This document shows, in pieces, positions 11,425-23,601 of a stretch of DNA of 64,000 nucleotides. This DNA comes from Zygnema cylindricum (Eukaryota > Streptophyta > Zygnematophyceae > Zygnematales > Zygnemataceae), in contig JBBHKE010000833.1 in NCBI GenBank assembly GCA_037447655.1, forward strand, positions 1-64,000, written 5' to 3'. Within the stretch, counting starts at the first letter, position 1, and the number at the start of each line of letters is the position of its first letter. The notes below the pieces were generated by a model that saw only the letters and a list, made by a program, of their open reading frames with translations, searched no databases and was not told the DNA's origin. A program made the translations under genes and the position numbers.

Positions 11425-12375
11425 CGTTTGTAGTTTCCTTGAATTTGACATTAGATTCCTTGAGTAGTAATGAGAGGCACAAAAAATAATGGATCATTGA
11501 CATGGGGACATTGCATCTTGTATCTGGTGACGTAACTTTGTTGAACAACATGAGTCTCACGGTCCGGAAAAAAATTACTACCACCAGTGGCCATGTAATA
11601 TGGGTTGGTCGTGTCGAGATTGTTTGGTTGGACTTGCCAACATGGAATAAGTTTGGTAACGAGTCTCTTACGAAGACAAGGTTACAAAATGCACTTTACA
11701 TTTCAGACAGTTTTGTGAACCACGTGAGCGCCCCGTATATTCAAAGGGTCAGGGGAGCGTACTCACGAAATGAGATTTGTCAATCAAAATTTTGATTGCT
11801 GAAGGAAACGTGATCGATGCCGAATGGTGGTCGACTCTATGCACAACCAACTATACGTAGAGGCGAGAAAGAGTAAAGCCCAGTCCTCGAGCTTCTTGGA
11901 CCTAATTTCCAAGATGAATGGAGACCTCAATACGTTGCACCATTGTATGTGTCGCACACCCAAGGCGAATTTGAGACGGATGATTCAAAAGTCCTGTGTT
12001 CGAGGGATGGACCTTGTATCTAGCGGGAAGGTGAGTGGATACGGTGGATGTAGTTAAGGGCGCCAGGTCTGAAAACCTCATCCGTTGAAGGATGTAAAAT
12101 AACGTGCTCAACATCCTCTTGAGTTCATACATGTCGATCTTCAAGGACTCGAGAAAGCCGAGAGCTTGGGGGTAATAGACATGTTTGCGTAATTGTCGAC
12201 GACAACTCTCAGAGGTCATTGGTTTATGTACTAAAGAGAAACTCGTTTTTAGTAGTTCAAGGAGTGGCATGTGATGGTTGAGCTATAGATGAAAGCAGTA
12301 TAGTCTAACAATCGCGGAACGGAGAACTAGACACCACAAGAGATGGTTAGTGCAATGATTCACACCAGTGGCCCA
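11425..12375 (+). pseudogene. Diverged copia remnant: protease and pre-integrase region
   Basis: Near-copy of 59616-60570. It reads WIIDTGTLHLVSGDVTLLNN (aspartic protease start), then later a pre-integrase block RMIQKSCVRGMDLVSSGK, then a frameshifted integrase start. It is broken by stops and indels. It differs in sequence from the copia families at 18-24, 41-47 and 51-57 kb. The LINE copy 2 abuts its left edge. Confidence 0.6.
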
Positions 12376-12385
12376 CTGGTGTGAA
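12359..12385. repeat. Perfect 27-bp palindrome next to the gap
   Basis: The arms TTCACACCAGTGG and CCACTGGTGTGAA flank a single C. The homologous sequence near 60550 has only one arm and continues into cacaacatctt. The second arm may therefore be a false inverted join at the gap edge. Confidence 0.8.
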
Positions 12386-12395
12386 NNNNNNNNNN
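12386..12395. other. Assembly gap (10 N)
   Basis: Ten N bases; true length unknown. The sequence on each side belongs to different repeats. Confidence 1.
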
Positions 12396-12880
12396 GTAGC
12401 GCAAAAACCTTTAGACAAAAATAAAGAAAAGTAATCCTACGAGAAGTTTCATCACCTCTTTAGAAGTGATTTCAGGTTTTATGAAGAAGTTTCATAGGTA
12501 ATGTACCCCTGTGGGGCAAGCACGCGTTCACGTACCATGTGGTGCTTAGCAATAATCACAGTTTCAGTGATTAAACCCAAGAATTTTAAAACTAAAAAAA
12601 GGAGTTTATCCTATGTACTAAAATTAAAAAGGAACTGCAATTAATTCCATGGAATGTTTTGTTGCTTTTCTTTTGAAAAGGCACATTTATGTACATTCTG
12701 ACATCGACCGTACACCACACTATTTAGATCTTATTGTACTTTCATTCTTTTCGTTGTTTTGTAAGGTACCTTAATTAACGTCAAGGAAAAATTAAAATCA
12801 TGTATCCTATTTGAGGAAAAAAATCAAAATTTTAAGAACCCAAATTAGTGACTTTGACACTAATAACGATTCGTGGTGTA
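12396..12880. mobile_element. MITE right end (TA-flanked family)
   Basis: Ends in CACTAATAACGATTCGTGGTG followed by TA at 12879-12880. This is the inverse of the terminus at 6989. Internal motifs (accgtacaccacactattt; tcctatttgag) match 59075-59180 of the complete MITE. The left end is lost in the gap. Confidence 0.55.
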
Positions 12881-14574
12881 CCATGCACTTGCGCACGAAC
12901 GGGGTGTCCCCATGTAATGGATACTTTGAAGAAGTATTTTGGACTTTAGTGAAGATTTCTCCACTACTTTGAAGAGCATCCTAATGAAAAGAAATAAAAA
13001 CAGATTTCCAAAAACGCGATGGTAATACAATCAAAGTACAAAACATGATTGTCACTGAAAAGAATTGATGACCAACAACGGTAAAAGTCCAAAATCCCGA
13101 AGGACTAAAAACACAACAAAAGTGGTCTAAAAGCCTAAAAGAAAAGAAATAAAACAAGTACAACAAAACTAAACTGTTGAGAAACTACAAACTACCCTAG
13201 ACACTGCTAAACCAGCCTAAACGTTGAGAAACTACAAACTACCCTGGAGACACTGCTAAACTAAGCCTGACTCACTCAAGTAAATATCATAACAACGAAT
13301 ATCGTATGTATGCGCCGGGTGGCGCGGGGGTAAGTCTCGCAGTCCTCCGCCATCAATCACCACTGTGCTCAGATAATGGCCGAAGATTTAGAACGTTGAC
13401 GAGCGACAATGATGCGTTGGTGGTAGAAAGCGGACATGAGAACTGGAGAAGGGTTGCTTGGCCCTCTAACTTTGAAAGATCGTCGAGCGCAGTCGCGCAA
13501 AAAGTTGTCGAAAGACGAGTCTAACGCGCCAAATATTTGCAACGCAAATGGTGTGAAACTATCAGTTGGGTCTTGGTGCGTGTAGTCACGTTCTTTAGAA
13601 GCAGCTGCATCCCAAGCCGCAACACCAGTATGTAATGCCGCTCGCGAGGAAACATGGGATCCTGTAGGGTCTGTGAGGACTACGTCCCCCGAAATTCTCG
13701 TCGCGCCATGTAGAAAAACAAGATCCACACGAGGGAACTATGAACCCTTTCATTGAAAACGTGGTGGTAATATGTGCGACACCTTGCCCTTGAATGTGTA
13801 CCTCGCTTCACAACCCACGGCACCGATTGCATCCAATACATTGTCATGTGCAGTTGATCGCTCCTCACCGTGTGAGCAATGTAGCAAATGTACCCCTTGC
13901 TTGTCTATAGGTTGACCACAAATGCAACAAGGCTTGCCTAAAAGGGAGGGGTGCGGCAAGCCATGCCGTAAGCAAAGAGCAACGGAAAATCCAAGATAAG
14001 ATAAACGGAGCGAAGTGAAAATAGGTGTAGCAATAAGCCGGGCTCTGGCCCCAAGCCACGAACACGACCGAAGTTAGCTCCGCGCTTCAACCGTAGGGAG
14101 CGCTTGAAGTAGATCATTGAATTCACTGGTGGCTACCTTATCGACGATGTGTTGTTGCACGCGTGAGTGAATTCCGATGATGAGGGAATAGAACGCGAGA
14201 ACTTTTTCTTGAACCTCAATTGGTAAAAGAGCAAAAGAGGACATTGAAGTTTGTTGGAGTGGGAGCAAACCCTCGTGGATGTGAGAGACTGCATGAGCTA
14301 GAATAAAAGTATCGTCCACTAAAAACCTTGAAGTAATAATAGATGCCACCAAAGCCAAACTCCCTAGGTAAACGGTTGGTGTCAAGGTGGCTCTAGGACA
14401 CAAACTGAGACCTGTGCAAGAGACTTGTAAAACAGCTTGTCTACGAGCGAGGAGGTCCCAATGTGTGAAAATGAAATCAGAACTTTGGGATGTGAAGGTT
14501 GTAGACGTGCGTACAACTTGTGATGATTGAAGACGATTACGAAACTTCAGACGATTGGTGACGTCTACAAACAA
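12881..14574 (-). pseudogene. LINE 3' end with CCHC finger and RLE domain, copy 3
   Basis: Longest 5' extent of the three copies. It begins near 14574, shows a damaged thumb-like block LARRQAVLQVSCTGLSLCPR, then ALLPIEVQEKVLAFYSLIIG, PIF/SLRS remnants, the finger CCICGQPIDKQGVHLLHC, and an endonuclease block MDLVFLHGATRISGDVVLTD. Frames are broken at about 14060, 13870 and 13730. The 3' UTR matches copy 2 down to CCATGCACTTGCG at 12881. Confidence 0.65.
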
Positions 14575-15665
14575 AGCGACAATTGTAGACGTCTATTTTT
14601 TTGTGACATTGTAGATGTTTAGGGTTTTGCAATTTTTATATGTTTAGGGTTTTGTGACATTTTGACGTCATGCTCACTTTCCGCCATGGTTTCCCCATTT
14701 CGTTTTTTCCACTTTTCTCACTCGAATTTCCATAAAATATTTATAAAGGTAGTTAAAGAATTGTTTTTCAAAGGTCTTTCATATCATACCAGTATTGTCG
14801 TGTCTCATTCTAAAGAGTTTGGGGTAAAAGCGATAGTGTGAGAGGGAGAGGGGAGAGGCGACGACGGCGTAAAATTTTGCGAAGGACCCATGAATGAAAG
14901 TGGAGGTCCGAGAACCCTGCAAAGTTTTTTCCCTACATGCGTGTGACTGACAGGAAGAAAAACATCGAGTACTCTCCCTCATCCTAAAATTTCCCACTCG
15001 CGTGGTGTGTGCGTGGAACATTTGTCATTCGTTGTTCAAGGGATACTTTAACTGAAATCACCTTGCAATGTGATTTTTGATGAAGTTTTTTGATGGGTTG
15101 GATTCTCTTGCTCGGCGGTCGAAATAGGAAAAAGCCAAAATGCCTTTATATGACGAAAAAAGTTATTTTTGTTCGACACTGAAAACGACAAGAAAAGGTC
15201 AATACTTTATTACACGAGGACACCCGCTAAGTCATTGTACCACATAAATCTTACTTTTTGCGCAAGAAACCGCGACGGTTAACGATTTTTGGCTGTATTT
15301 TGGTGAACTCACCTTATCCGAAGGCACATGGCACGTGCAGCGTGTGAAAATCTGGTGGTTGTCTGTCATGACAAATTTATATATCATCCACGTGTAGTTA
15401 TTCTACACATTTTGTAATTGACTAGCCACCTCCGAGTCAATTACAAATCTTGGTGGAGCGAATCATTGTTCAAAAGTAGGTGAAAGTAGGCCCATAAAAT
15501 ATGCCTATTGTATGCAAAACATACAATACGACCTTAAGACCCATATTTTATTCGGACCTATTCGAACCAATTAAAACATTCTGACCAAAAATTAGACCAA
15601 TTAAAACATTCAGACCAAAAAAAATTATTTACACCGTCAAATTCGGACGATCGGACGGTCGTTGA
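14575..15665. other. Unassigned repeats
   Basis: No gene seen. 14630-14710 is an inverted match to about 58660-58760 (gtgacattttgacgtcatgctcactttccgcc). A hairpin with a 13-bp stem (tttgtaattgact/agtcaattacaaa) lies at about 15409-15450. A short direct repeat (ttaaaacattc.gaccaaaaa) lies at 15570-15625. Confidence 0.45.
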
Positions 15666-15854
15666 TGTCGAGCGTGCCAAGGAAATATAAAAGAAGGGCC
15701 CACAGCCCGGAGTAGTCGGCATCGGAGTCCTCCAAATGCCCCCAGATGCGCGTGCTTCCCGCGATAGTGACCATTCCAATTTTTGCCACCAAATCCCCCC
15801 GAGAGATGCATGCAAAACCAAAGGGACAAGGGAGCTTGCTTGGGAAAAGAAGGT

Positions 15855-16851
15855 TGCAATTCTGTGTCCCCCATTTGGACCAAAATCGAGGAAGCCTCTA
15901 GGTAGTTTTAGACTAACCCACTTTCAACGAGAGCAAAATCCACCCTAGTAGACAAATAGATAATCTGACTCCACCCCTATGGAGTCTGGACTCCCTTGAG
16001 TCCACAACAAAAATAATCACTGAAAACGCCCAACCAGGCGATTAATTATCGAGTGGCAAAGATGTCAATATTTATACAAGTTTGTTGAGAGAGAGGTTTA
16101 CCTCCTCAATCCACTAAGTCCTAAACCCTCTCACAAATCTTATCTACTGATGTACGGAACCAATCAGAAGACTGTACAGTACAGAAAGGTACTATGGCCG
16201 ATGTACCTTCTGTACGGTCTGTGTACGACAAGGCCATGGAGTGGACGCCAGTCTTCTTCGGACTTGTCCTCATGCTTCCCGGGATTCCCGCTTTCCAATG
16301 ACATTTCGCCACGTGTCGCCTGGTTATGTTACATCGAAAAACCGCCAAAACGGCTATTAAGGGATCTCTGCGATGATGTGAGCCGTCGGATCCAAACCGG
16401 CTTTAATTCCCAGCCGTTCAAAAAAAAATGTCTGGTACATTTGTTTTTTGCGTACTTAATTCCCCAACTAGTTTCTATGTATCCTATTTGTAATTCTGTC
16501 AATCGGATTAGTCGTCTATCTAATGTTTTAAATAGCTGTCAAACCGTATGTATCCTAACGGACTTCTACGACAGACTGGTAAGGTTTGACGGCTACGCCT
16601 CGCCCTACCGGTCAGAGGTTCGAGTCCTACCGGACTCAACTTTTTTGGTTGAGAGTGACTTAGGTCACTCTTAAGCCCTACCTATGGAGCTAAGGCAGCC
16701 ATGGCTCCACCGCCCTCTCTCTTCTTCAGTGACTTCAACAAGTATGGGGGCTAAAGAGAGAAGGTAGAGGCAGGCTGCCTCTGCTTTTCTTTTCCTTTTT
16801 ATCTTAATTAAGACCTAGAAAATACCTCCCCTAAATCTAGTGATTTCAACA
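15855..16851 (-). mobile_element. Solo copia LTR
   Basis: 997-bp LTR (TGTTGAAATCACTAG...CACAGAATTGCA on the minus strand) flanked by perfect AAGGT duplications at 15850-15854 and 16852-16856. The terminal 20 bases encode the Gag start ATGGGGGACACAGAATTGCA. A TATAAATA box occurs near 16070. An empty site without the LTR is visible in the homologous sequence near 25985. Confidence 0.9.
16573..16636 (+). other. tRNA-like module in copia LTR (antisense to element)
   Basis: GGTTCGAGTCC at 16617-16627 equals the tRNA B-box. ACTGGTAAGG upstream resembles a D-arm/A-box. The same module occurs at 18970-19015 and 24310-24362. Confidence 0.45.
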
Positions 16852-16906
16852 AAGGTGAGGGGAGATGAAAAGATACCCTACCCCCCTCTAGGGTTGATAT
16901 CCCAAT
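16852..16906. other. Gypsy LTR sequence between solo LTR and LTR core
   Basis: AAGGTGAGGGGAGATG... shared by 16852, 24579 and (as an empty site) 25993. This shows that three copies of the same gypsy LTR segment exist here. Confidence 0.6.
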
Positions 16907-18097
16907 TGTACTGGTGCGCTAAAAGTCTAACAAAGATTTCCTCAAAACCCATTGTTCTGGTCCACAAGATTATAGTAGTCAACCCCGGTTGAAACGCAAC
17001 CGAGACCCAAAAAGGGCTACCAAAGAAAGAACAAAGACACTTCGACGCAGAATAACGAAAAAAAATTGAACAATAAGTTGTTTTAGAATTAACAATATCA
17101 CCTTGCCTTAAGAAAAATAGAGAATAAATAAAAGATTCAGAATAATAACAAGCGAGCTCAACATACCCCCAAAAGCAACGCTGACAACAAGAGGAGACGA
17201 AATCTTTCTTAAAGACACTAAAACAGGTAATGTCCTCCTTAGCTCCTCGGTTTCCGCAAACCGAAACCGTCAAGACCCCTCCCGGTATCAAATAGCCTTA
17301 AGTGCCAAATCGCCCAAAAAGGAAAGATAGTGCCAACTACCCACTCGGACTAAGATTTCCACAAAAGACAAACGAAAACCAAGATGGCTCTAGGGTCACA
17401 ATCACATAACAAACAATGGTTTTCCACAAAAAGTTTGCTAGAATTTTATAAGTGTTTTCTCAAGAGATAGTAATGAAACAACAACTTGTCTCCTTCGGCC
17501 CCAAGTGCCTTATACAACAACGTTTGTACAGTTTTAGATCCACAAGGTGAACGCAATGCAAAGAGCCAATGAGCAGAGAGTAATTGCTATCGAACTAACA
17601 TAGGAAAAAATAAGGCCGTACCACACTTAGGGCAAAAAGTCCTATTTAAGACTCCGACTTAATCCGGAACAGAGAGTCCAAATTGGATCCACTAATCTAC
17701 CAAAAGTTATGAAATGGTGTTGAAACACCAGACTTTGACCTAAGGTAATTAATGAACCAAAAGTCAATTGGATCTGAACTAAAGTCAGACTGACGTCTAA
17801 CAGCATAATCTAGATTGCAATTCTAAAATTTACGTGCAAATCCACAATATACGCTCCGCCAAAGATGTGGAAAACTGCTTCCATTTGGCGAAACTGCAAT
17901 CTAGAGAGTGGAATTACATGGTCATCCGGCCTCCGTTAGACATAAACAAAATTGCGTCACGCTCTGTGTGGAAAATCGAGGACTCAAGTCTAGTCTGTTA
18001 CGCCAAAACATCCGTACATTGATGACTGTACGGGAAAAAGGGGTTCCCACAATCTAAGATATATGTGGGTGTGCCGGGAAGGCACACGAGCTTGACA

Positions 18098-18228
18098 GAA
18101 TCACTAAATTTGCTCCCCTGAGCAGTAAGTTACGGCTCGCTGAAAATGGCCTATAAATACAAAAGGTCACCTGGATAGAGGTGTCTCAAACACGCTAAGT
18201 TCTAAAACTCCTACTTACAGCTCCTTAC
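18098..18228 (-). repeat. Copia LTR fragment
   Basis: Contains the GCTCAGGGGAGC hairpin and a TATTTATA box on the minus strand. It is cut on the left by the gypsy LTR and on the right by the copia element. It matches the second-half region of LTRs such as 18410-18490. Confidence 0.55.
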
Positions 18229-19228
18229 TGCAATTGTGTGGTCTCCATTGACCCATAGAATGGGCAGCCTATGTAAAGCCTCTATGATAATATTTACCAT
18301 TTTCACTTTCCCACTTAATAAGTGCCATCTAGGCACATAAATAGTCACACCACCCTCACCCTTGTGAGGACCTGACTCCCCTGAGCCGAACGCAAAAAGA
18401 ATCAATGAATTTGCTCCCCTGAGCAGTAAGTTATGGTTGGTCAAAGATGACCTTTATAGTTGTAAGTTCTCTTAAAGAGAGGTACCTAAATTTCACTAAG
18501 TTGTAGACTATCTACTCAAATCAACCTATTACTAAACCCTTGTCCAATAGAAACACTGTATAGTACAAAAAGATACAGTGGCCGATGTACTTATTCTACG
18601 ACTATTGTACGACATGGCCTTCAAGGTGACGCCTTTCAAATCACGAGCCATGATTCATCCCATCTTCCCCGGTATCCAATAATGTGGCGCCACGTGGCAT
18701 TGCGTGACGCTATCTCCAAAGGCCGCCAAAAAGCTCATTCCGGGTGGCGGTTGGAACGAGGGTCGTCAGATCAATTAAATTTACATGGTGCGAATTCACG
18801 TCTGTGCATGAATTGTTTCACACACGCATCTTCGTCAATTTTGTATGATTTTGCCAACTTGTCAAACATTAAGTATTTATCAAACATCCTAAGTATTGTC
18901 AAGCGCGTGTGCATCTTCAACACATTTGCACTCCCAGGAGTTCCGAGGCTTCATTCCACTTTTTACGGACTACGCCTCGCCCTACCGGTCAGAGGTTCGA
19001 GTCCTACCGGACTCAACTTTTTTGGTTGAGAGTGACTTAGGTCACTCTTAAGCCCTACCTATGGAGCTAAGGCAGCCATGGCTCCACCGCCCTCTCTCTC
19101 CTTCAGTGACTTCAACAAGTATGGGGGCTAAAGAGAGAAGGTAGAGGAAGGCTGCCTCTGCTTTTCTTTTCCTTTTTATCTTAATTAAGACCTAGAAAAT
19201 ACCTCCCCTAAATCTAGTGATTTCAACA
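18229..19228 (-). repeat. 3' LTR, chimeric
   Basis: Starts TGTTGAAATCACTAG at 19228 and ends ACACAATTGCA at 18229. The first ~270 bases match the 5' LTR nearly exactly. The rest diverges strongly but keeps the order of tRNA-like module, TATA region, hairpins and terminal ATGGAGACCACACAATTGCA. Confidence 0.75.
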
Positions 19229-19370
19229 CTCCCCTTATTTTCTAGTCTAATTTTAATTTCTTTTTAATCCACATTTTTCCCTACAGTATTTTAGCTTGGG
19301 AGATGGCATAGGCTTTGTCATCATATCAGCCACCATTTCTCCATCACTCCTATATACCAAATTCACAATT

Positions 19371-22300
19371 TTATTTTTCACTTTTTCCCTTACAAAGCTC
19401 AACTTTATGTCCATATGCTAGTTGGAAATGATGTTTAGGAGTGGGTGCAATTGCAATTGCAGCCTGATTATCACAAAACACTTCATGCATTCCCTTCTTT
19501 ATGTACCCCAATTCTTGCAACAAACACTTCACCCACATCAGCTCTTTCACAGCAGAACAAGAGGCCATGTACTCAGCCTCCATAGTGGAGTGAGCAACAA
19601 CCTTTTGTTGCTTGGTGCTCCAACAGCAAGCACCTTCCCTCACATACAATACATACCCAGATGTGCATCTTCTCATAGGTGCATCCCCATAACTGGCATC
19701 ACTCCAAGTAGTGATGTCAGTGTGCTCCCCTCCCAAATGCAACCATAGATCCCTAGTTCCCACCAAGTATCTCATTACTCTCTTGGCTGCCTCCTAGTCT
19801 CTCTTTCTAGGATCATTAAGACTCATATAAGGACTCCAATTGCTGTAACTATGTCAGGCCTGGTAGAATTCATAAAGTATATCAAACTTCTTCCAACCTG
19901 TCTGTAAGGAATAGATTTCATAAACCACCTCTCCTTTGGACTCATCTGATCATCTAGCATTATCACTCCTCCTTCTACACTCCCATCACTTACTTTCTTC
20001 AAGTCTATGGGAGTGGTACAACTGTTTGCATTCTCCATTTGAAATTTCTCCAGCATATTTCCTATAGCCTCTTTTTAAGTAAGTCTGATTATCCTCTTCC
20101 CCCTATCTCTTTCCATTTGGATTCCCATAATATATTTAGCCTCCCCTAAATCCTTCATGTCAAATCTGCTTCTCAGATCTTTCTTTAGCCTATTTATCTT
20201 CTCCATAGACTTACTCAATACCAGCAAATCATCCACATAAATTGCAATAAAAATCACATCATTCTCATCCTCAAACACATAAATAGAATGGTCAAAATTG
20301 ATTCGAATATACCCCAGACTGGTAAGAAACTCATCTAATTTCTTATTCCATTGTCTGGGGGCCTGCTTCAGTCCATATAAGGACTTTATAAGTCTGCATA
20401 CTTTGTTTTCCTCTCCTTCTTCTACAAAACCTTATGGTTGCCGCATGAAGATTTCCTCCTCCAGTTCACCGTTAAGGAAGGCGGTCTTAATATCCAACTG
20501 ATGTATCTCCATTTCTTCCGCTGCTGCTAAACCAAAGAGAATCCTCACAGATGGGAATCGAACTACCGGAGCAAAGGTCTCCTCATAATCTATCCCCTCT
20601 TTTTGGGTGAACCCTTTTGCCACCAGCCGAGCCTTATATCTCTCGGTGGTGTTATCTGGGTTCAGTTTCAGTTTAAAGACCCATTTACACCCAATAGGTT
20701 TTCTGTCTGCTGGACTGTCAACCAGCTCCCAAGTATTTGCCTCCATGATTGAAGCCATCTCATCATTTATGGCTCTGACCCATCTTTCTTTCTTTGGACT
20801 GTCCATTGCCCCCGAGTATGACTGAGGCTCATCTGGGTGAGAAAGCTTTGTTACCTTGTGAACAACCTGTTTTTCTTGAAGCCTTTTGCTGCTCCTCCGT
20901 CCTCCCTCAAAGTCCGAAGCTAAAACGGAGGGAAGTCTTGGATTCCTCCGAACTGTCTCATAAGCTACCCTTTCCATAGAAATCGGTTCTGACTCCTCTT
21001 CCTCTCTCACATCAAAGTGTGTAGGAGTATGAGGGGATTGTGGTATATCTCCCCCATCTTTTATCTCCCTTGAATCTGCAATCATGTTTTCACTTGTGTC
21101 CCTTTTGGGAAGATCTAAGTCCTCCTCACTCTCGGACTCAAAACTGATTCTGATTTTCTTAGTGTATTTGAAAGGACTAAAGGACTTACCTTCATCCATG
21201 ACAATTGGATGCTTTACTAGAATGATATCTTGTTTAGCTAAGTCATAGACCCTATATCCCTTGACATCCTCATCATATCCAACAAAATATCCCGATTTCC
21301 CTTTAGTATCTAGCTTCCAGTTTTTCTTATCTGAGTCAAGACTGTAAACTTGATTACCGAACACTTTCAAGTGAGAAATATTCGCTTTCCTTCAAACCCA
21401 TCTCTCATAAGGGGTCATTCCTTTAACGACAGTGGTGAGGACTCTATTCTTAATGTATTTAGCACAGTTCATGGCCTCTACCTAGAATCTTCTTCCTATT
21501 TTCTTATCTGCCAACATGGTGCATACACTATCTCCCAAAGTCCGGTTTAACTTCTCAGATACCCCATTCTGTTTTGGATTATTTGGTACAGTTTTCTGAT
21601 GTTGAACTCCCTCATCTCTCAAATAATCCTCAAACTAGTTAGAGGTGTACTCTCCCCCATTATCACTCCTTATTATCATAATGGGGGTTCCGTGCATCTT
21701 CTCACTCCAGACTTTGTATTCTTTAAAGTATTTTGGTGTTTCAGACTTTGTTTTCAAGAAGTAGAATCTGGAATATCTGGACCAATCATCGGTAATTGTC
21801 AACATATATCTCTTTCCCCCAACCGAATGCACTCTTGCTGGTCCCCATATATCTGTGTGGACCAGATCTAGTACTTTCTCACCTCTATATGTGGCAGTTT
21901 TGGGAAAGGGAAGTCTGTGAGCCTTACCTTGAGTACAACCACTACAATCATCCATCATTTCATTATCCCCAAACTGAATGCCTTCTACTACACCCAGCTT
22001 CTTCATTTCTCTCAGCCTATCAAAATGCACATGTTCCAAACGCTTATGCTAGATCATCAAGCTCAGGACACCAAGATATTAAGCACTTTTCTTTTCATTA
22101 CTCAGGTTAAGCCTAAACATTTCCTTAGCTACCCTTATTTGTAGTGAAGTAGACTTCATCTCCATACTTAGTTGTAAAGACTCCCTTTCTAGTGAAGGTA
22201 TCAAAATCCTTGTCATCTAATACAAAAGTAGACACAATATTCTTACTCAACTGAGGAATGTAGAGCACATCTGAGAAGGTGAGAATAGAAGTCTTACCCT

Positions 22301-23601
22301 CCATTAAGACTTTCAGATCTACCGAGCCCACTAGATCTGTGGTAACTACTCTCCCATCCCCACTCTATTTTTACAGTAGGGATCTTTCTTAGTTTAGTGA
22401 AGAGGTGCCTATCACGACACATATGCATGGATGCACCTGATTCGATGATCCATCCCTCCTCTAGAGCTTCCCGAATGGCTCCAAGGGCACACTTCTGTTT
22501 CCGAGGGATCTCCTTCTCCTCTAGATTCTCGTCAAGAAGAAGCTCCCCATCCTCCTCGGAGGAGGACTCGTCCTCCTCGGTCTATTCTTTCACTTGTGTG
22601 ACCACAAGTGCTTTCTTCTTCCCTCCGGAAAAACCCCCTCCACGATTTTCTTGAAGCCTCAGCTCTGATAGCTTGATGCAATCAGCTATGAAGTGCCCTG
22701 GCTTTTTGCAGAAATGGCAAATGCCCTTTGGAGACCTCGGTTCTCCAGATTGGTTCTTTTCCCCTTTGAAGCTGTTGTATGGCTTCTTTGGATCCTTCCT
22801 CCACTGATCCGTTTCGGCAGCTAGAGCTTGAATGCTCTTTCCTCTTCTCTAGATCTCAATGGTGTTTTCCTGCAAAAGTATCATCCAGACCACAGTGTTC
22901 CACTTCCAAGCACTATCATCCATTTCTTGCACTCGGTACACTATATTTTCATACTCCTCCGGCAACTTCATGATGAGAGTGTTAACTTTCATCTTCATAG
23001 TGCCTGTCCATCCGGCACTTTCCATCTCCATGTACAGACAAGAGAGATCGCCGCAATAGTCCAACATCTTTCCTCCTTTGAAAGTGTAACTCGTCAGCCT
23101 TTGTTCAACCAGCTGGAGCTCTTGAATGGTGCCAGCTCTGTAGATCTCCACTAAGGTCATCCACAACTCCTCGGCCTTGAAGATATGTGGGTGAGAGGTC
23201 GCCAAAGCTTGAGTGAGGTGCCTCAGAATCAAGTGTCTGGCATTCATGTTGGTGCACTCCCACATCTGAATGTTGTTTTCCTCGGTCTTCATGGCCACCG
23301 CTCCGGGTGCCATGGCAATAGGAGTGAGAGGTGTCTCCTTTCCTTTCCCCTTTTTGGACACACTGCTGTCCACATCATCTGTCTCCTCCGTTGGAGCAGA
23401 TCCTGCTACAGAAAACCTCACTCCTCCAAACCTTGGTGGAGTTCCTTGAGATGGACGTTTCACTTGTCCACTCAGAATACCCCAGTATCGTTTCTCACAT
23501 AATGCCCCTGTCATCATAACTTCCCAGTAAATGAACCCAGATCCGTTGAATATGGGCACCCTAGAGGGTGGGCCCATAACCTGCAATTTTGTGTCCCCCA
23601 T
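19371..23601 (-). pseudogene. Copia Gag-Pol remains
   Basis: Broken polyprotein on the minus strand. Gag starts at 23601 with MGDTKLQVMGPPSRVP. A UBN2-type Gag domain runs to about 22870, and the zinc knuckle (C.FC.KPGHFIADC) lies near 22700. The protease active-site region near 22440 reads IIESGASMHMCRD, with Glu in place of the usual Asp. Integrase pieces include SDNGGEYTSN at 21640. The RT has AIYVDDLLVLSKS near 20230 and the RNase H has TMEAEYMASCSAVKE near 19580. Many stops and frameshifts; not functional. Confidence 0.85.
23567..23581 (-). promoter_or_regulatory. Primer binding site, initiator-tRNA anticodon arm type
   Basis: The minus strand reads GGTTATGGGCCCACC directly after the LTR terminus TTGCA. 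It is complementary to the anticodon stem-loop of eukaryotic initiator tRNA-Met (GGGCCCATAACC), as in Drosophila copia. Confidence 0.8.

Larger units (their letters stand above)
15666..18097 (-). mobile_element. Gypsy LTR of the methyltransferase-element family, interrupted
   Basis: On the minus strand it begins TGTCAAGCTCGTG at 18097 and ends GCTCGACA at 15666; these termini form a short inverted repeat. Removing the solo copia LTR at 15855-16851 leaves about 1.43 kb. Internal blocks match 24579-25810, 25813-26049 and 40389-41128/47493-47913. No matching target duplication is found at its ends. The junction CCAGTACA/ATTGGGATATC at 16907 separates the part shared with the 5' LTR from a 240-bp 3' part. 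LTR limits are therefore debatable. Confidence 0.55.

Noticed and set aside
15400-15640. Short repeats considered as a CRISPR-like array
   Set aside because: Only two or three imperfect units without regular spacers; eukaryotic repeat context.
16878-17291. Cysteine-rich minus-strand frame repeated at 24605-25063
   Set aside because: Both are gypsy LTR copies. Conservation is that of the LTR, not of a protein.
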